Assembly: GCA_900549555.1 (NCBI GenBank)
Contig: UROO01000027.1
Location: 1 to 21,482, forward strand
Reading direction: 5' to 3'
DNA length: 21,482 bases
DNA from: an uncultured Collinsella sp.
GTDB taxonomy: Bacteria; Actinomycetota; Coriobacteriia; Coriobacteriales; Coriobacteriaceae
The notes under the pieces were generated by a model. That model made no database searches. It saw only the letters and a program-made list of their open reading frames with translations, and was not told the DNA's origin. This document shows, piece after piece, positions 1-6,507 of this stretch; the stretch's first letter is position 1; every line of letters begins with the position of its first letter. The position numbers and the translations under genes were made by a program.

Positions 1-49
1 ACGAGATAGGAGTCCGTCTCGTGGGCTCGGAGATGTGTATAAGAGACAG
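1..49 (+). other. Nextera i7-side sequencing adapter (artefact)
   Basis: This is not genomic DNA. Positions 1-7 match the end of the Illumina P7 oligo. Positions 8-15 (AGGAGTCC) sit where the i7 index belongs. Positions 16-30 are the Nextera read-2 primer segment, and 31-49 (AGATGTGTATAAGAGACAG) are the 19-base Tn5 mosaic end. Translation of this stretch gives the well-known contaminant peptide containing SEMCIRDS. Native sequence begins at 50. Confidence 0.98.
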
Positions 50-360
50 CCATCACGGTGATGCAAGCGGAATACCGTCACGCCTCGTTTTTAATTATGC
101 GGACGTCATGGCACGCGGCTCTCCCCGACCTCAAGCGCATCCAGGCGAGCCTCGTCAAGTTATCCGGCATGCCGACCGTCATATCCGAGATGCATCTGGG
201 GCGACGACAGCGCGAACGCCTGCAGCAACAGCGGATTCCGTTCATCTGCCCCGGCATTCAGGCATATCTGCCCTTTATGGACGAAGAGTACTGGAGCGGC
301 AAGCCCAACAAGCAGGTAAAGATCTACGACCCGCATAAGTGGGCACAGTTCGAGGACTGA
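50..360 (+). CDS. Hypothetical protein, 5'-truncated at contig end
   Basis: An open frame runs from the adapter junction to a TGA at 358-360. A GTG at 58 and an ATG at 61 are in frame, but neither can have a visible ribosome-binding site because adapter lies just upstream. The gene is therefore best read as the C-terminal ~100 residues of a longer protein. The visible part contains a basic helix-like stretch (LGRRQRERLQQQRIPF) followed by FICPGIQAYLPFM. It vaguely recalls the N-terminal region of some MarR/HTH-annotated proteins in Gram-positive bacteria, but I do not recognise it firmly and assign no function. It has no membrane segment. It converges on the ArsC-like gene, and a long inverted repeat lies between the two stops. 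Confidence 0.5.
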
Positions 361-378
361 CCGGAGCGAACCCGCCGA

Positions 379-426
379 CGGAAAGCGCATCCCGGAATCT
401 GCACTCAGAACGGGATGCACTTTCCG
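379..426. terminator. Inverted repeat between convergent genes, possible bidirectional terminator
   Basis: Arms 379-394 and 411-426 pair over 16 bp with a single mismatch, around a 16-base loop. The repeat sits exactly between the two convergent stop codons (360 and 433). There is no run of T on either side, so intrinsic termination is plausible but not proven. It could instead be one more of the palindromic repeats of this genome. Confidence 0.5.
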
Positions 427-432
427 CAGTTG

Positions 433-792
433 CTACAGCAGCGCCTCGGCCCAGGCCGCTTCCCTAAAGCCAGGAATCGCAAAATCATCGCCCACCAGCA
501 GTGGGCGCTTAACCAGCATACCGTCGGTCGCCAGCAGCTCATAGCATTCCTGATCCGTCATCCCCGCGTCCAGGCGCGCCTTCAGGCCAAGCTCTCGATA
601 CTTCATGCCCGACGAATTAAAGAAGCGTCGCACCGGCAACCCCGAACGAGCAATCCAGGTCGCAAGTTCCTCAGCCGAAGGATTATCTGTAACAATATCG
701 CGATCGACGTACTCAACCCCATGCTCGTCCAACCAGGCCTTGGCCTTTTTACACGTCGAGCATTTGGGATATTCAACAAACAGTACGGTCAT
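433..792 (-). CDS. ArsC/Spx/YffB-family thioredoxin-fold protein
   Basis: A protein of 119 residues, the usual size of the ArsC/Spx/YffB family. The N-terminal strand is followed by the redox motif C11-S-T-C14 in YPKCSTCKKAKAWL. The mid-protein signature RRFFNSSGMKYRELGLK and the C-terminal KRPLLVGDDFAIPGF are typical of the YffB-like branch often annotated as arsenate reductase. Family knowledge suggests a cytoplasmic thiol oxidoreductase, possibly glutaredoxin- or Spx-like. Arsenate reduction is not shown by the sequence, and no ars genes are nearby. The ATG at 792 was chosen over upstream starts because GGAGG (799-803) lies 6 bases before it and the family alignment begins there. It is the last gene downstream of mupG, 92 bases away, and may or may not be co-transcribed. 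Confidence 0.85.
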   Translation of the reverse strand: MTVLFVEYPKCSTCKKAKAWLDEHGVEYVDRDIVTDNPSAEELATWIARSGLPVRRFFNSSGMKYRELGLKARLDAGMTDQECYELLATDGMLVKRPLLVGDDFAIPGFREAAWAEALL

Positions 793-884
793 GAGAATCC
801 TCCAAATATAGATCGGCCAATGCGAGCACGCGACAAACGTGGTGCATTCGCGCAATAGGGCAATTGTAGTCCATGCGCCACACG

Positions 885-1937
885 CTAAACGAACCGCACC
901 CCAAAGCCTCGCTTAACAAACGGCAGCAACTCCATCGCCTCGGGCGCTATATGGCCTACAACGTTCATGCGCTCGTCACCGGGAAGATCGACCCGCGCAA
1001 TCTCAAGCTCGCCTTCGTAGCGCCCATAGCCGCCATTGCTCACAGCGATCGACCCCGTCTTTCGCGGCAGACCTGCACCGGCATCCGTCGGCACGGAATC
1101 TGGCTTAAGCGACGTACGCGACTCCTGAGACCTAAAAATAAGGGCGCTCGAGTCAGGCCGATCGTGATGGACTTGCCCCAACAAATAGGAGTATCCGGGG
1201 TCGAGCTGGCACGGCATGTCAACATACCCCGCGGAAATCTGGGCAAACTGCGCCCAACCCGCTTCGGAAAGATCGGGGTCGCCGACCAAAACAATGTCGC
1301 AATCGGCGCCATGTGCGAGCTCAAGCATGTTGAGGGCAACCTTTGACGCGCGACCGCGTTGCGCCTCAACCGTCGGCAATCCCTCGAATACCGGCCCACG
1401 AACGTTGGCATCGCCCGGCACAAAAGCCATGATTTCAAAGCCGAGCGCCGCAAGACGAAGATTCGTCCGAGCAACATCTTCAAGAGCTAAACCGGTATAA
1501 GGCTTGGGGTAAAAATTGTGGCAGGCGGCGAAACGAGTCACGTCGGCGCCGGCTTCTCGCCACGATGCGATTTCATCAGGACTCACCGTCGATGCATTGA
1601 CCACAATGCGAAATACACCGGACAGCTCCGCGACCCGCTGGGCACTAAAGCCGTAATCCAGGCGCAGGTATTCCAGTCCCAGATCGCGCAAATCCTCCAT
1701 GCGTTCAAGGCCCAGCAAATCGCACGTGCGCGGCCCCACATCGGCAATGAGCGCAATACCGCGAGCGGAAAGCAGCGACAGCACCTGGCGAACCTTATCG
1801 GCATATGCCGCTCCCCCATCCTCGGGAATATGCAGCGAGGTAAACGCATAGCGCGCACCCGCCGCGGCACCATGTTCAATCGTCCGCTCGATATCCTGCA
1901 GGGGACTGGAAAGATAGACAGAAATACCCGTTCTCAC
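885..1937 (-). CDS. mupG: MupG-type 6-phospho-N-acetylmuramidase (DUF871 family)
   Basis: A protein of 350 residues with the layout of the DUF871/MupG family: an N-terminal TIM-barrel part (residues 1 to about 235, starting RTGISVYLSS and including TSLHIPEDGG, LRLDYGF and ACHNFYPKPYTGL) and a smaller C-terminal domain. In Staphylococcus aureus, MupG hydrolyses MurNAc-6-phosphate-GlcNAc brought in by MurP. It is encoded beside murQ, murP and an RpiR regulator. The same four genes stand together here, which supports the specific call over a generic outer-surface-protein annotation. The start is GTG at 1937, with AGGAG at 1947-1951. Unusually, a strong terminator-like hairpin lies directly upstream of this ribosome-binding site, so expression may need read-through from murP. 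No signal peptide is visible, so a cytoplasmic location is expected. Confidence 0.85.
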   Translation of the reverse strand: MRTGISVYLSSPLQDIERTIEHGAAAGARYAFTSLHIPEDGGAAYADKVRQVLSLLSARGIALIADVGPRTCDLLGLERMEDLRDLGLEYLRLDYGFSAQRVAELSGVFRIVVNASTVSPDEIASWREAGADVTRFAACHNFYPKPYTGLALEDVARTNLRLAALGFEIMAFVPGDANVRGPVFEGLPTVEAQRGRASKVALNMLELAHGADCDIVLVGDPDLSEAGWAQFAQISAGYVDMPCQLDPGYSYLLGQVHHDRPDSSALIFRSQESRTSLKPDSVPTDAGAGLPRKTGSIAVSNGGYGRYEGELEIARVDLPGDERMNVVGHIAPEAMELLPFVKRGFGVRFV

Positions 1938-1953
1938 GCTTCGATTCTCCTTT

Positions 1954-1987
1954 AAAAAAGGCCGGCGGAGCAGTTAGCCCCGCCGGC
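1954..1987 (-). terminator. Intrinsic terminator or attenuator between murP and mupG
   Basis: On the minus strand, an 8-bp perfect GC stem (arms 1980-1987 and 1961-1968) is followed by six T (1954-1959). The T run ends only a few bases before the mupG Shine-Dalgarno at 1947-1951. There is no room for a promoter between terminator and gene, so it may set the murP:mupG ratio or act as an attenuator. Confidence 0.75.
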
Positions 1988-2054
1988 ACAACCATAGCAT
2001 CAAGAGATCTGCGGCACGTCATGACGCTCGAATGACATAGCGCGCAGCATCAAG

Positions 2055-3485
2055 CTACTCGCCAAAGAACTCGTTGATCTTCTGCTCGTCGACGCCGAAG
2101 AACCACGTCAGGACAAAGCCGGCGGCATAGGCAAGCAGCATAGCGGCAACGTAGCCGAGCTGCTGGCCGGGAACGACAATCAGCAGGCCAAACAGACCGG
2201 AAACGCCCTGAGAAACCGTGCCGATGTGAAGCAGTGCCGCGAGCGCACCGCCAAATCCGGCACCCAGGCAGGCCGTCACAAACGGGCGGACAAGCGGCAG
2301 CGTAACGGCATACATCAGAGGCTCGCCAACGCCCAGGATGCCAACGGGGATGGACTCGGCGACGTACTTCTTGAGCTTGGCGTTCTTGGTCTTAAAGTAC
2401 AGCGCCAGACCGGCACCGACCTGGCCGCCGCCAGCCATCATAAGGATGGGCAGCAGGTAGTTGATGCCCTTGGTAGCGCCGTCGGGATCGTCGAGCATAG
2501 CGTGGATCGGCGTAAGTGCCTGATGCAGGCCAACGGACACCAGCGGCAAGAAGCCTGCCGACAGGATATAGCCGCCCAGAACGCCCAGCTTCTCAAAGAT
2601 AAAGGTGAGGACGCTAAAGATCGCGGTCGTCAGCCAAGCGCCAACCGGCTGGATGACGAGCATCAGGGCAAAGGCACCGATGATGAGCACCAGCAGCGGG
2701 GACAGGAACGTATCGAGCGCGTTGGGCATGACCTTGCGAATCTGACGCTCCATCCAGGCGAAAAACGCACCAGCGATGAGAGCTGCGATCATGCCGCCCG
2801 CGGCGGGATTGTACTGTGCATTGGTGAGCGGCAGCAGAATAGCGGTGCTGGGATCGGCGGCGCCAGGCGCGAGCAGAGGCATAGCACTGTTAGCGATGCA
2901 CATCATGCCGGCAATACCACCCAACGCAGCGGAGCCACCAAACTCGCGCGCCGCGTTATAGCCCACCAAAATGGGCAGATAGGCAAAGAGGGCCCAGCCC
3001 ATGGAGCGAATGCCCTGATACCACCACTCACCTGCAAGCGCACCGGCCGTCGAGACATTAATGACGTTGCAGATACCGTTGATAAGGCCAGCCGCAATAA
3101 TGCCGGGAAGCAGGGCAACAAAGACATTGGAAATCTTCTTGAGGAAGGCCTGAACCGGCTTGGACTCGTACTTGGCCTTCTGCGCGGCCTTGTTTGTGGC
3201 CGCAGCGTCAACCACACTCTCGTCGGCAACGCCTTTCGCAAGGCCGGTGAGCTTGGAGAATTCCTCGAGCACCTTATTCACCTTGCCCGGACCCAGCACG
3301 ATCTGCATCGTGTCGTCCTCGACCAGGCCCATCACGCCATCGAGTGCCTTAATACCCTCCGTGTCGACGTTGCCCGTATCTTTGACGGTCACGCGCAGAC
3401 GCGTCATGCACGCCGCGTTTGCCAGCACGTTGTCTTTACCGCCCAAAAGGTCCAGCAGCTTTTGAGCCAGCTCTTTGTTCGTCAT
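2055..3485 (-). CDS. murP: PTS EIIBC permease, MurNAc type (MurP)
   Basis: A protein of 476 residues. An N-terminal EIIB domain (about 1-85) carries the phospho-cysteine Cys26 in ANAACMTRLRV. After a linker, a hydrophobic EIIC domain with many membrane segments (about 110-470) includes GVGEPLMYAVTLPLVRPF. There is no EIIA domain, as in MurP proteins, which borrow the glucose-type EIIA. The role is uptake and 6-phosphorylation of MurNAc or MurNAc-containing disaccharide at the cytoplasmic membrane. Specificity is inferred from the neighbours murQ and mupG; EIIBC proteins of this family also carry sucrose or trehalose. The start ATG at 3485 has GGAGG at 3490-3494. Upstream in-frame codons back to 3542 lack a ribosome-binding site. 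It lies 57 bases downstream of murQ in the same direction. Confidence 0.88.
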   Translation of the reverse strand: MTNKELAQKLLDLLGGKDNVLANAACMTRLRVTVKDTGNVDTEGIKALDGVMGLVEDDTMQIVLGPGKVNKVLEEFSKLTGLAKGVADESVVDAAATNKAAQKAKYESKPVQAFLKKISNVFVALLPGIIAAGLINGICNVINVSTAGALAGEWWYQGIRSMGWALFAYLPILVGYNAAREFGGSAALGGIAGMMCIANSAMPLLAPGAADPSTAILLPLTNAQYNPAAGGMIAALIAGAFFAWMERQIRKVMPNALDTFLSPLLVLIIGAFALMLVIQPVGAWLTTAIFSVLTFIFEKLGVLGGYILSAGFLPLVSVGLHQALTPIHAMLDDPDGATKGINYLLPILMMAGGGQVGAGLALYFKTKNAKLKKYVAESIPVGILGVGEPLMYAVTLPLVRPFVTACLGAGFGGALAALLHIGTVSQGVSGLFGLLIVVPGQQLGYVAAMLLAYAAGFVLTWFFGVDEQKINEFFGE

Positions 3486-3542
3486 AACTCCTCCTTGTAT
3501 TGGGTATCTCTTCTTGATGTCATATCTGCTCACGCCGTGCAC

Positions 3543-4466
3543 CTATTGGGCATCGGCATTGCTCTTCTCATGGCCACTCACCGCAGCACGGACATGGCCG
3601 CGCGCCCGCTCAAGAGCCACCGCAGCCTGCTCGGCATCGCAGCCCAGCAGCACCGAGACAATAGCGGTTTTAACGTGGCCGCCGGCATCTGCAAGTGCCC
3701 GAACAGCGCGCTCACGTGTACAGCCGGTTGCTTCCATCACGATGTTCTGGCCGCGCACCACCAGCTTTTCGTTCGTTTGCTGCACATCGACCATCAAGTT
3801 TTGGTACACCTTGCCAATCTTGACCATGGCACCGGTCGAAATCATATTGAGAATGAGCTTTTGGACCGTTCCCGCCTTGAGCCTCGTTGAGCCGGTAAGC
3901 ACCTCGGGGCCGGGCACGGGCTCTATGGCAAGATCTGCGTCCTCCCCGATCCTCGACCCCTGGTTGCAGGCGATAGCAATGGTCTTGCACCCGGTTGCCT
4001 TGGCGTACGCGAGGCCGCCCACCACATAGGGGGTACGACCGCTTGCCGCCAAACCAACGACGAGATCCTTGGAGGAGAGCCCATGTTCCCGCAGGTCACT
4101 CGCGCCAAGTTCCTCGCTATCCTCGGCACCTTCGACAGCCCTGGTAAACGCCGTCTCGCCTCCGGCAATGAGCCCGACAATCAGATCGGGCGATACGCCA
4201 AACGTGGGTGGGCACTCCGAAGCGTCGAGCACGCCCAAACGACCGCTCGTGCCCGCGCCCATGTAAAAGACGCGTCCGCCGCGCTCGAGCGCCTCGGCAG
4301 CCCAGTCGATTGCCGTGGCAACCTGTGGCAACACGTTCGTGACCGACTGGACGGCGCGAAGATCCTCATCGTTCATCGTCGTGACGATTTGCAGCGACGT
4401 CATCGTGTCGAGGTCCATTGACTTTTGATTTCGCTGTTCTGTCGTGAATTTTGTTAAATCGAGCAT
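3543..4466 (-). CDS. murQ: N-acetylmuramic acid 6-phosphate etherase MurQ
   Basis: A protein of 307 residues, the normal MurQ length. It cleaves the D-lactyl ether of MurNAc-6-phosphate to give GlcNAc-6-phosphate and D-lactate. The SIS-domain sugar-phosphate motif GAGTSGRLGVLDASECPPTFG (residues 70-90) holds Glu84, and IAGGETAFTRAVEGAED holds Glu115. These correspond to the two glutamates known to be catalytic in E. coli MurQ (Glu83/Glu114). NQGSRIGEDADLAIEPVPGPEVLTGSTRLKAGTVQK is the conserved second half of the fold. The ATG at 4466 is chosen because a GAGGTG ribosome-binding site lies before it and the family begins LDLTKFTTEQRN; longer in-frame reading would run into the regulator gene. 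Only 10 bases separate it from the rpiR stop, whose TGA overlaps the murQ ribosome-binding site, suggesting translational coupling. Confidence 0.95.
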   Translation of the reverse strand: MLDLTKFTTEQRNQKSMDLDTMTSLQIVTTMNDEDLRAVQSVTNVLPQVATAIDWAAEALERGGRVFYMGAGTSGRLGVLDASECPPTFGVSPDLIVGLIAGGETAFTRAVEGAEDSEELGASDLREHGLSSKDLVVGLAASGRTPYVVGGLAYAKATGCKTIAIACNQGSRIGEDADLAIEPVPGPEVLTGSTRLKAGTVQKLILNMISTGAMVKIGKVYQNLMVDVQQTNEKLVVRGQNIVMEATGCTRERAVRALADAGGHVKTAIVSVLLGCDAEQAAVALERARGHVRAAVSGHEKSNADAQ

Positions 4467-4476
4467 TTTGTTCACC

Positions 4477-5328
4477 TCATCTTTCCTGTTTCTCGATGTA
4501 GTTTTGCTTGATGACATGCGTCGCCCGTTCGTAATCGCTCGCAACGTAAGCAGCGTAGAGGGCATCGACAACCATAAGCTGAGCCATACGCGAGGCCATG
4601 GCACCGCTGCGGACCAAGGGCTCGCTTGCAGCAACGCCGAGCACGGCATCGGCCATGGTGGCAAGCTTGGACGATCCATCTACTTTGGTCACGGCCACAA
4701 CGGGACAGTTGTGGCGTTGGGCCTCGGCGGTGCAGTCCAGTACTTCTTGCGTTAAGCCCGAGTAGCTAAAAGCAATGCCGATATCGCCTTCGTGCATGTT
4801 CTTGGCGCACAAGAGTTGGTCGTGCCAGTCATCGTACAGATGGCATTCCTTGTCGACACGCATGAGCTTTTGTGCCAGATCGTGTGCAACCAAGCGAGAA
4901 GCACCAATACCGAACAGATTGACCATGCGCGCCCGCTTAAGATAGGCTGCACATCGTTCCAAAACGGTGTAATCGAGTGTTCGCGCCGTCGCCTCGATCG
5001 TGCGCACGTTGCTTTTCATCACCTTCCCCACGATACGTTCGACGCTGTCATCCACGGAGATGTCCTCGAGGGCAACGTCCTTTCTGTCGCCCAGGAGCGC
5101 AAGTTCGGCAATCAGTTCGCGCTGGAACTCCTTGTAGCCCGCAAAACCCAAGCGCTTGCAAAAGCGCAAAATGCTCGAGGGCGAGGAGAACGTGGCATCG
5201 GCAAGACCGCGGACGGACAGCCCGACCACCTCATGCGGATGAGCACTCACGTATGCGATGACATTGCGCTCCGCCGGACTTGCGCTGAGCTCACGCTCGC
5301 GAAGCCTTAAAAGCAATCCGTTTGCCAT
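4477..5328 (-). CDS. RpiR/MurR-family regulator of the MurNAc operon
   Basis: A protein of 283 residues. Residues 1 to about 80 form the RpiR-type helix-turn-helix (LSVRGLADATFSSPSSILRFCKRLGFAGYKEFQREL). Residues from about 115 to 265 form a SIS domain (NLFGIGASRLVAHDLAQKLMR; IAFSYSGLTQEVLDC) expected to bind a sugar phosphate. As first gene of a murQ-murP-mupG cluster it is most likely the local regulator, comparable to S. aureus MupR or E. coli MurR. The ligand is probably MurNAc-6-phosphate, and whether it represses or activates is unknown. The ATG at 5328 is preferred to the GTG at 5337, because that GTG lies inside the Shine-Dalgarno GGAGGTG itself. A candidate promoter and an inverted repeat lie upstream. 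Confidence 0.9.
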   Translation of the reverse strand: MANGLLLRLRERELSASPAERNVIAYVSAHPHEVVGLSVRGLADATFSSPSSILRFCKRLGFAGYKEFQRELIAELALLGDRKDVALEDISVDDSVERIVGKVMKSNVRTIEATARTLDYTVLERCAAYLKRARMVNLFGIGASRLVAHDLAQKLMRVDKECHLYDDWHDQLLCAKNMHEGDIGIAFSYSGLTQEVLDCTAEAQRHNCPVVAVTKVDGSSKLATMADAVLGVAASEPLVRSGAMASRMAQLMVVDALYAAYVASDYERATHVIKQNYIEKQER

Positions 5329-5373
5329 CTCAAACACCTCCGTTGAGAAGAATTAAAGACCAACGAACGATTC

Positions 5374-5402
5374 GTACCGGATATAAACAGCTTTTACGGT
5401 AC
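5374..5402. promoter_or_regulatory. Candidate operator upstream of rpiR
   Basis: GTACCG (5374-5379) and CGGTAC (5397-5402) form an inverted repeat with a 17-base spacer centred about 60 bases upstream of the regulator start. It lies between the candidate promoter and the gene. RpiR-family proteins often bind palindromes beside their own gene, so autoregulation is plausible. The arms are short, so chance is not excluded. Confidence 0.35.
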
Positions 5403-5435
5403 ATTGTGCCGCATCATGGCGCACAAAGGGCGGGC

Positions 5436-5444
5436 ATTCTACCA
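5436..5444 (-). promoter_or_regulatory. Candidate extended -10 promoter of the rpiR-murQ-murP-mupG operon
   Basis: On the minus strand, TGGTAGAAT is an extended -10 element (TGn plus TAGAAT, 5 of 6 consensus bases). No good -35 is visible 17 bases upstream, which extended -10 promoters tolerate. It would give a leader of about 100 bases containing the GTACCG/CGGTAC repeat. Confidence 0.35.
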
Positions 5445-5525
5445 CTCGCCCCTCAAATCCGACCGCTCGGAAATACGCGCGACACAAAATGATTCATCAA
5501 GGTCGCATTATTCGTAACAGAGTTG

Positions 5526-5657
5526 TTAACGGCGTCTCGCATGGGCGCCGATGGGACGGGTCGTGCGCTTATCCAAGCACACCGCCGCCAACGAGGCAAA
5601 CAGCCCAACAAAGAAGAACTCTACGGTATGGGCGACACGACGGATGTTGGTGCCCAT
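5526..5657 (-). pseudogene. VanZ-like protein fragment
   Basis: An open frame of 43 codons from ATG 5657 to TAA 5526 encodes MGTNIRRVAHTVEFFFVGL followed by more hydrophobic residues and a basic tail. The pattern RRVAHTVEFFFVGLFASLAAV resembles the conserved VanZ-family block (R-K-x-A-H-x-x-E-[YF]-x-x-x-G). The frame stays open upstream towards about 5727 (including AAHPDPLAPVRIW), but there is no ribosome-binding site or convincing start. Downstream membrane segments expected of a full VanZ protein (about 150 residues) are missing. I read it as the remnant of a VanZ-like membrane gene, with its 5' part lost at or near the end of the recombinase gene. It could be a short expressed peptide, but no signal supports that. 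The rest of the 5329-5727 interval shows only the promoter and operator candidates. Confidence 0.5.
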
Positions 5658-5727
5658 CCATATGCGAACGGGGGCAAGCGGGTCGGGATGGGCGGCGGTA
5701 GTCGCTGAGTCCGCATCCCCGGCTCCC

Positions 5728-6333
5728 CTACTCCGTCTCGCGCATCCAGCGATCGAACGTCCCCACGCACACGCCTAGCCGCTTTGCCGCCTGACTCCGC
5801 GTGATATCACCCGCCTCGTAGGTATCGCGCACCAGCTCGAATTGCGGAGGGCAGGGCTTGCGGGGCCGGCCAAAGCGCACGCCGCGCGCTCGCGCCGCCG
5901 CAATGCCCTCGGCTTGGCGCCGGTGAATGTTCTCGCGCTCCACCTGCGCCACATAGCTCAGCAGTTGCAAAACAATATCGGCAATCAACGCACTCGTCAC
6001 GTCCGACCCACCACAGTCTCTGGCGCGCGTGTCGAGCAATGGCATGTCCAGCACCACGATGGCGGCGCCGAGCTCTTTGGTTATGCACCGCCATTCCTCG
6101 AGGATCTCGCTGTAGTTACGGCCCAGCCGATCAATGGAAAGTACCACCAGCACATCACCGGAATCCAACGCGCACAGCAGCTCGCGATACCGCGGTCGAT
6201 CGAAGTCCTTTCCGCTCGCATGATCGGCAAAGATATTCGCCGGTTCCACGCCATAGGCGCCCAGCGCATCCAGCTGCCGATTCAGATTTTGATCACGCGA
6301 GCTCACCCGCGCATACCCGTACACCGTTGTCAT
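5728..6333 (-). CDS. Small serine recombinase (resolvase/invertase family)
   Basis: A protein of 201 residues, normal for the resolvase/invertase group. The catalytic N-terminal domain begins MTTVYGYARVSSRDQNLNRQ, with the nucleophile at Ser11 by comparison with gamma-delta resolvase Ser10. LVVLSIDRLGRNYSEILEEW holds the active-site arginine region. The long E helix is followed by RARGVRFGRPRK and a C-terminal helix-turn-helix (ITRSQAAKRLGVCVGTFDRWMRE). Such proteins resolve cointegrates or invert DNA at paired short sites. No transposase, integrase or invertible coding segment is in the window, so it appears orphaned. The ATG at 6333 fits the family. A TTG at 6363 extends it by ten residues; GGAGG lies just downstream of that TTG and some 20 bases from the ATG, so the start is uncertain. 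Its immediate upstream region carries a palindrome that recurs upstream of secA. Confidence 0.9.
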   Translation of the reverse strand: MTTVYGYARVSSRDQNLNRQLDALGAYGVEPANIFADHASGKDFDRPRYRELLCALDSGDVLVVLSIDRLGRNYSEILEEWRCITKELGAAIVVLDMPLLDTRARDCGGSDVTSALIADIVLQLLSYVAQVERENIHRRQAEGIAAARARGVRFGRPRKPCPPQFELVRDTYEAGDITRSQAAKRLGVCVGTFDRWMRETE

Positions 6334-6353
6334 CTCATCCCCGCTCTCTCGTA

Positions 6354-6396
6354 AACCTCCCAAGAAGGAATAGGTTTATTTTGGTAGGTTTTATCT
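6354..6396. repeat. Palindromic repeat, copy 1 (upstream of recombinase)
   Basis: Arms AACCTCCCAA (6354-6363) and TTGGTAGGTT (6381-6390) pair with one mismatch and are followed by TTATCT. Positions 6372-6396 match 19390-19414 with a single difference over 25 bases, in the same orientation. This copy overlaps the 5' edge of the recombinase reading frame. Confidence 0.7.
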
Positions 6397-6453
6397 CCCC
6401 TACAGCAGGCGGAAGACGCAAGCGCGCGAGCGGCAAGGCGATTGAACCGCCAC

Positions 6454-6480
6454 AAAAAAGGCGGCCCCAAAAGACCGCCC
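6454..6480 (-). terminator. Intrinsic terminator of rnr
   Basis: On the minus strand, a 5-bp all-GC stem (75-79 with 60-64 of the 6400s) with a 10-base loop is followed by six T (6454-6459). It lies 28 bases after the rnr stop. The stem is short, so efficiency is uncertain. The rest of 6334-6507 holds the palindromic repeat and nothing else I can identify. Confidence 0.55.
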
Positions 6481-6507
6481 CGTTCTCTACCAATCACCAA
6501 ATTCCGG

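Noticed and set aside
21..338. Open frame of 105 residues starting in the adapter
   Set aside because: Its first residues are translated adapter, and the rest is out of frame with the better 50-360 frame.
2226..3890. Plus-strand open frame of 554 codons opposite murP and murQ
   Set aside because: It is an antisense shadow of two well-supported genes in GC-rich DNA. It spans their intergenic gap, and its product looks like no protein family.
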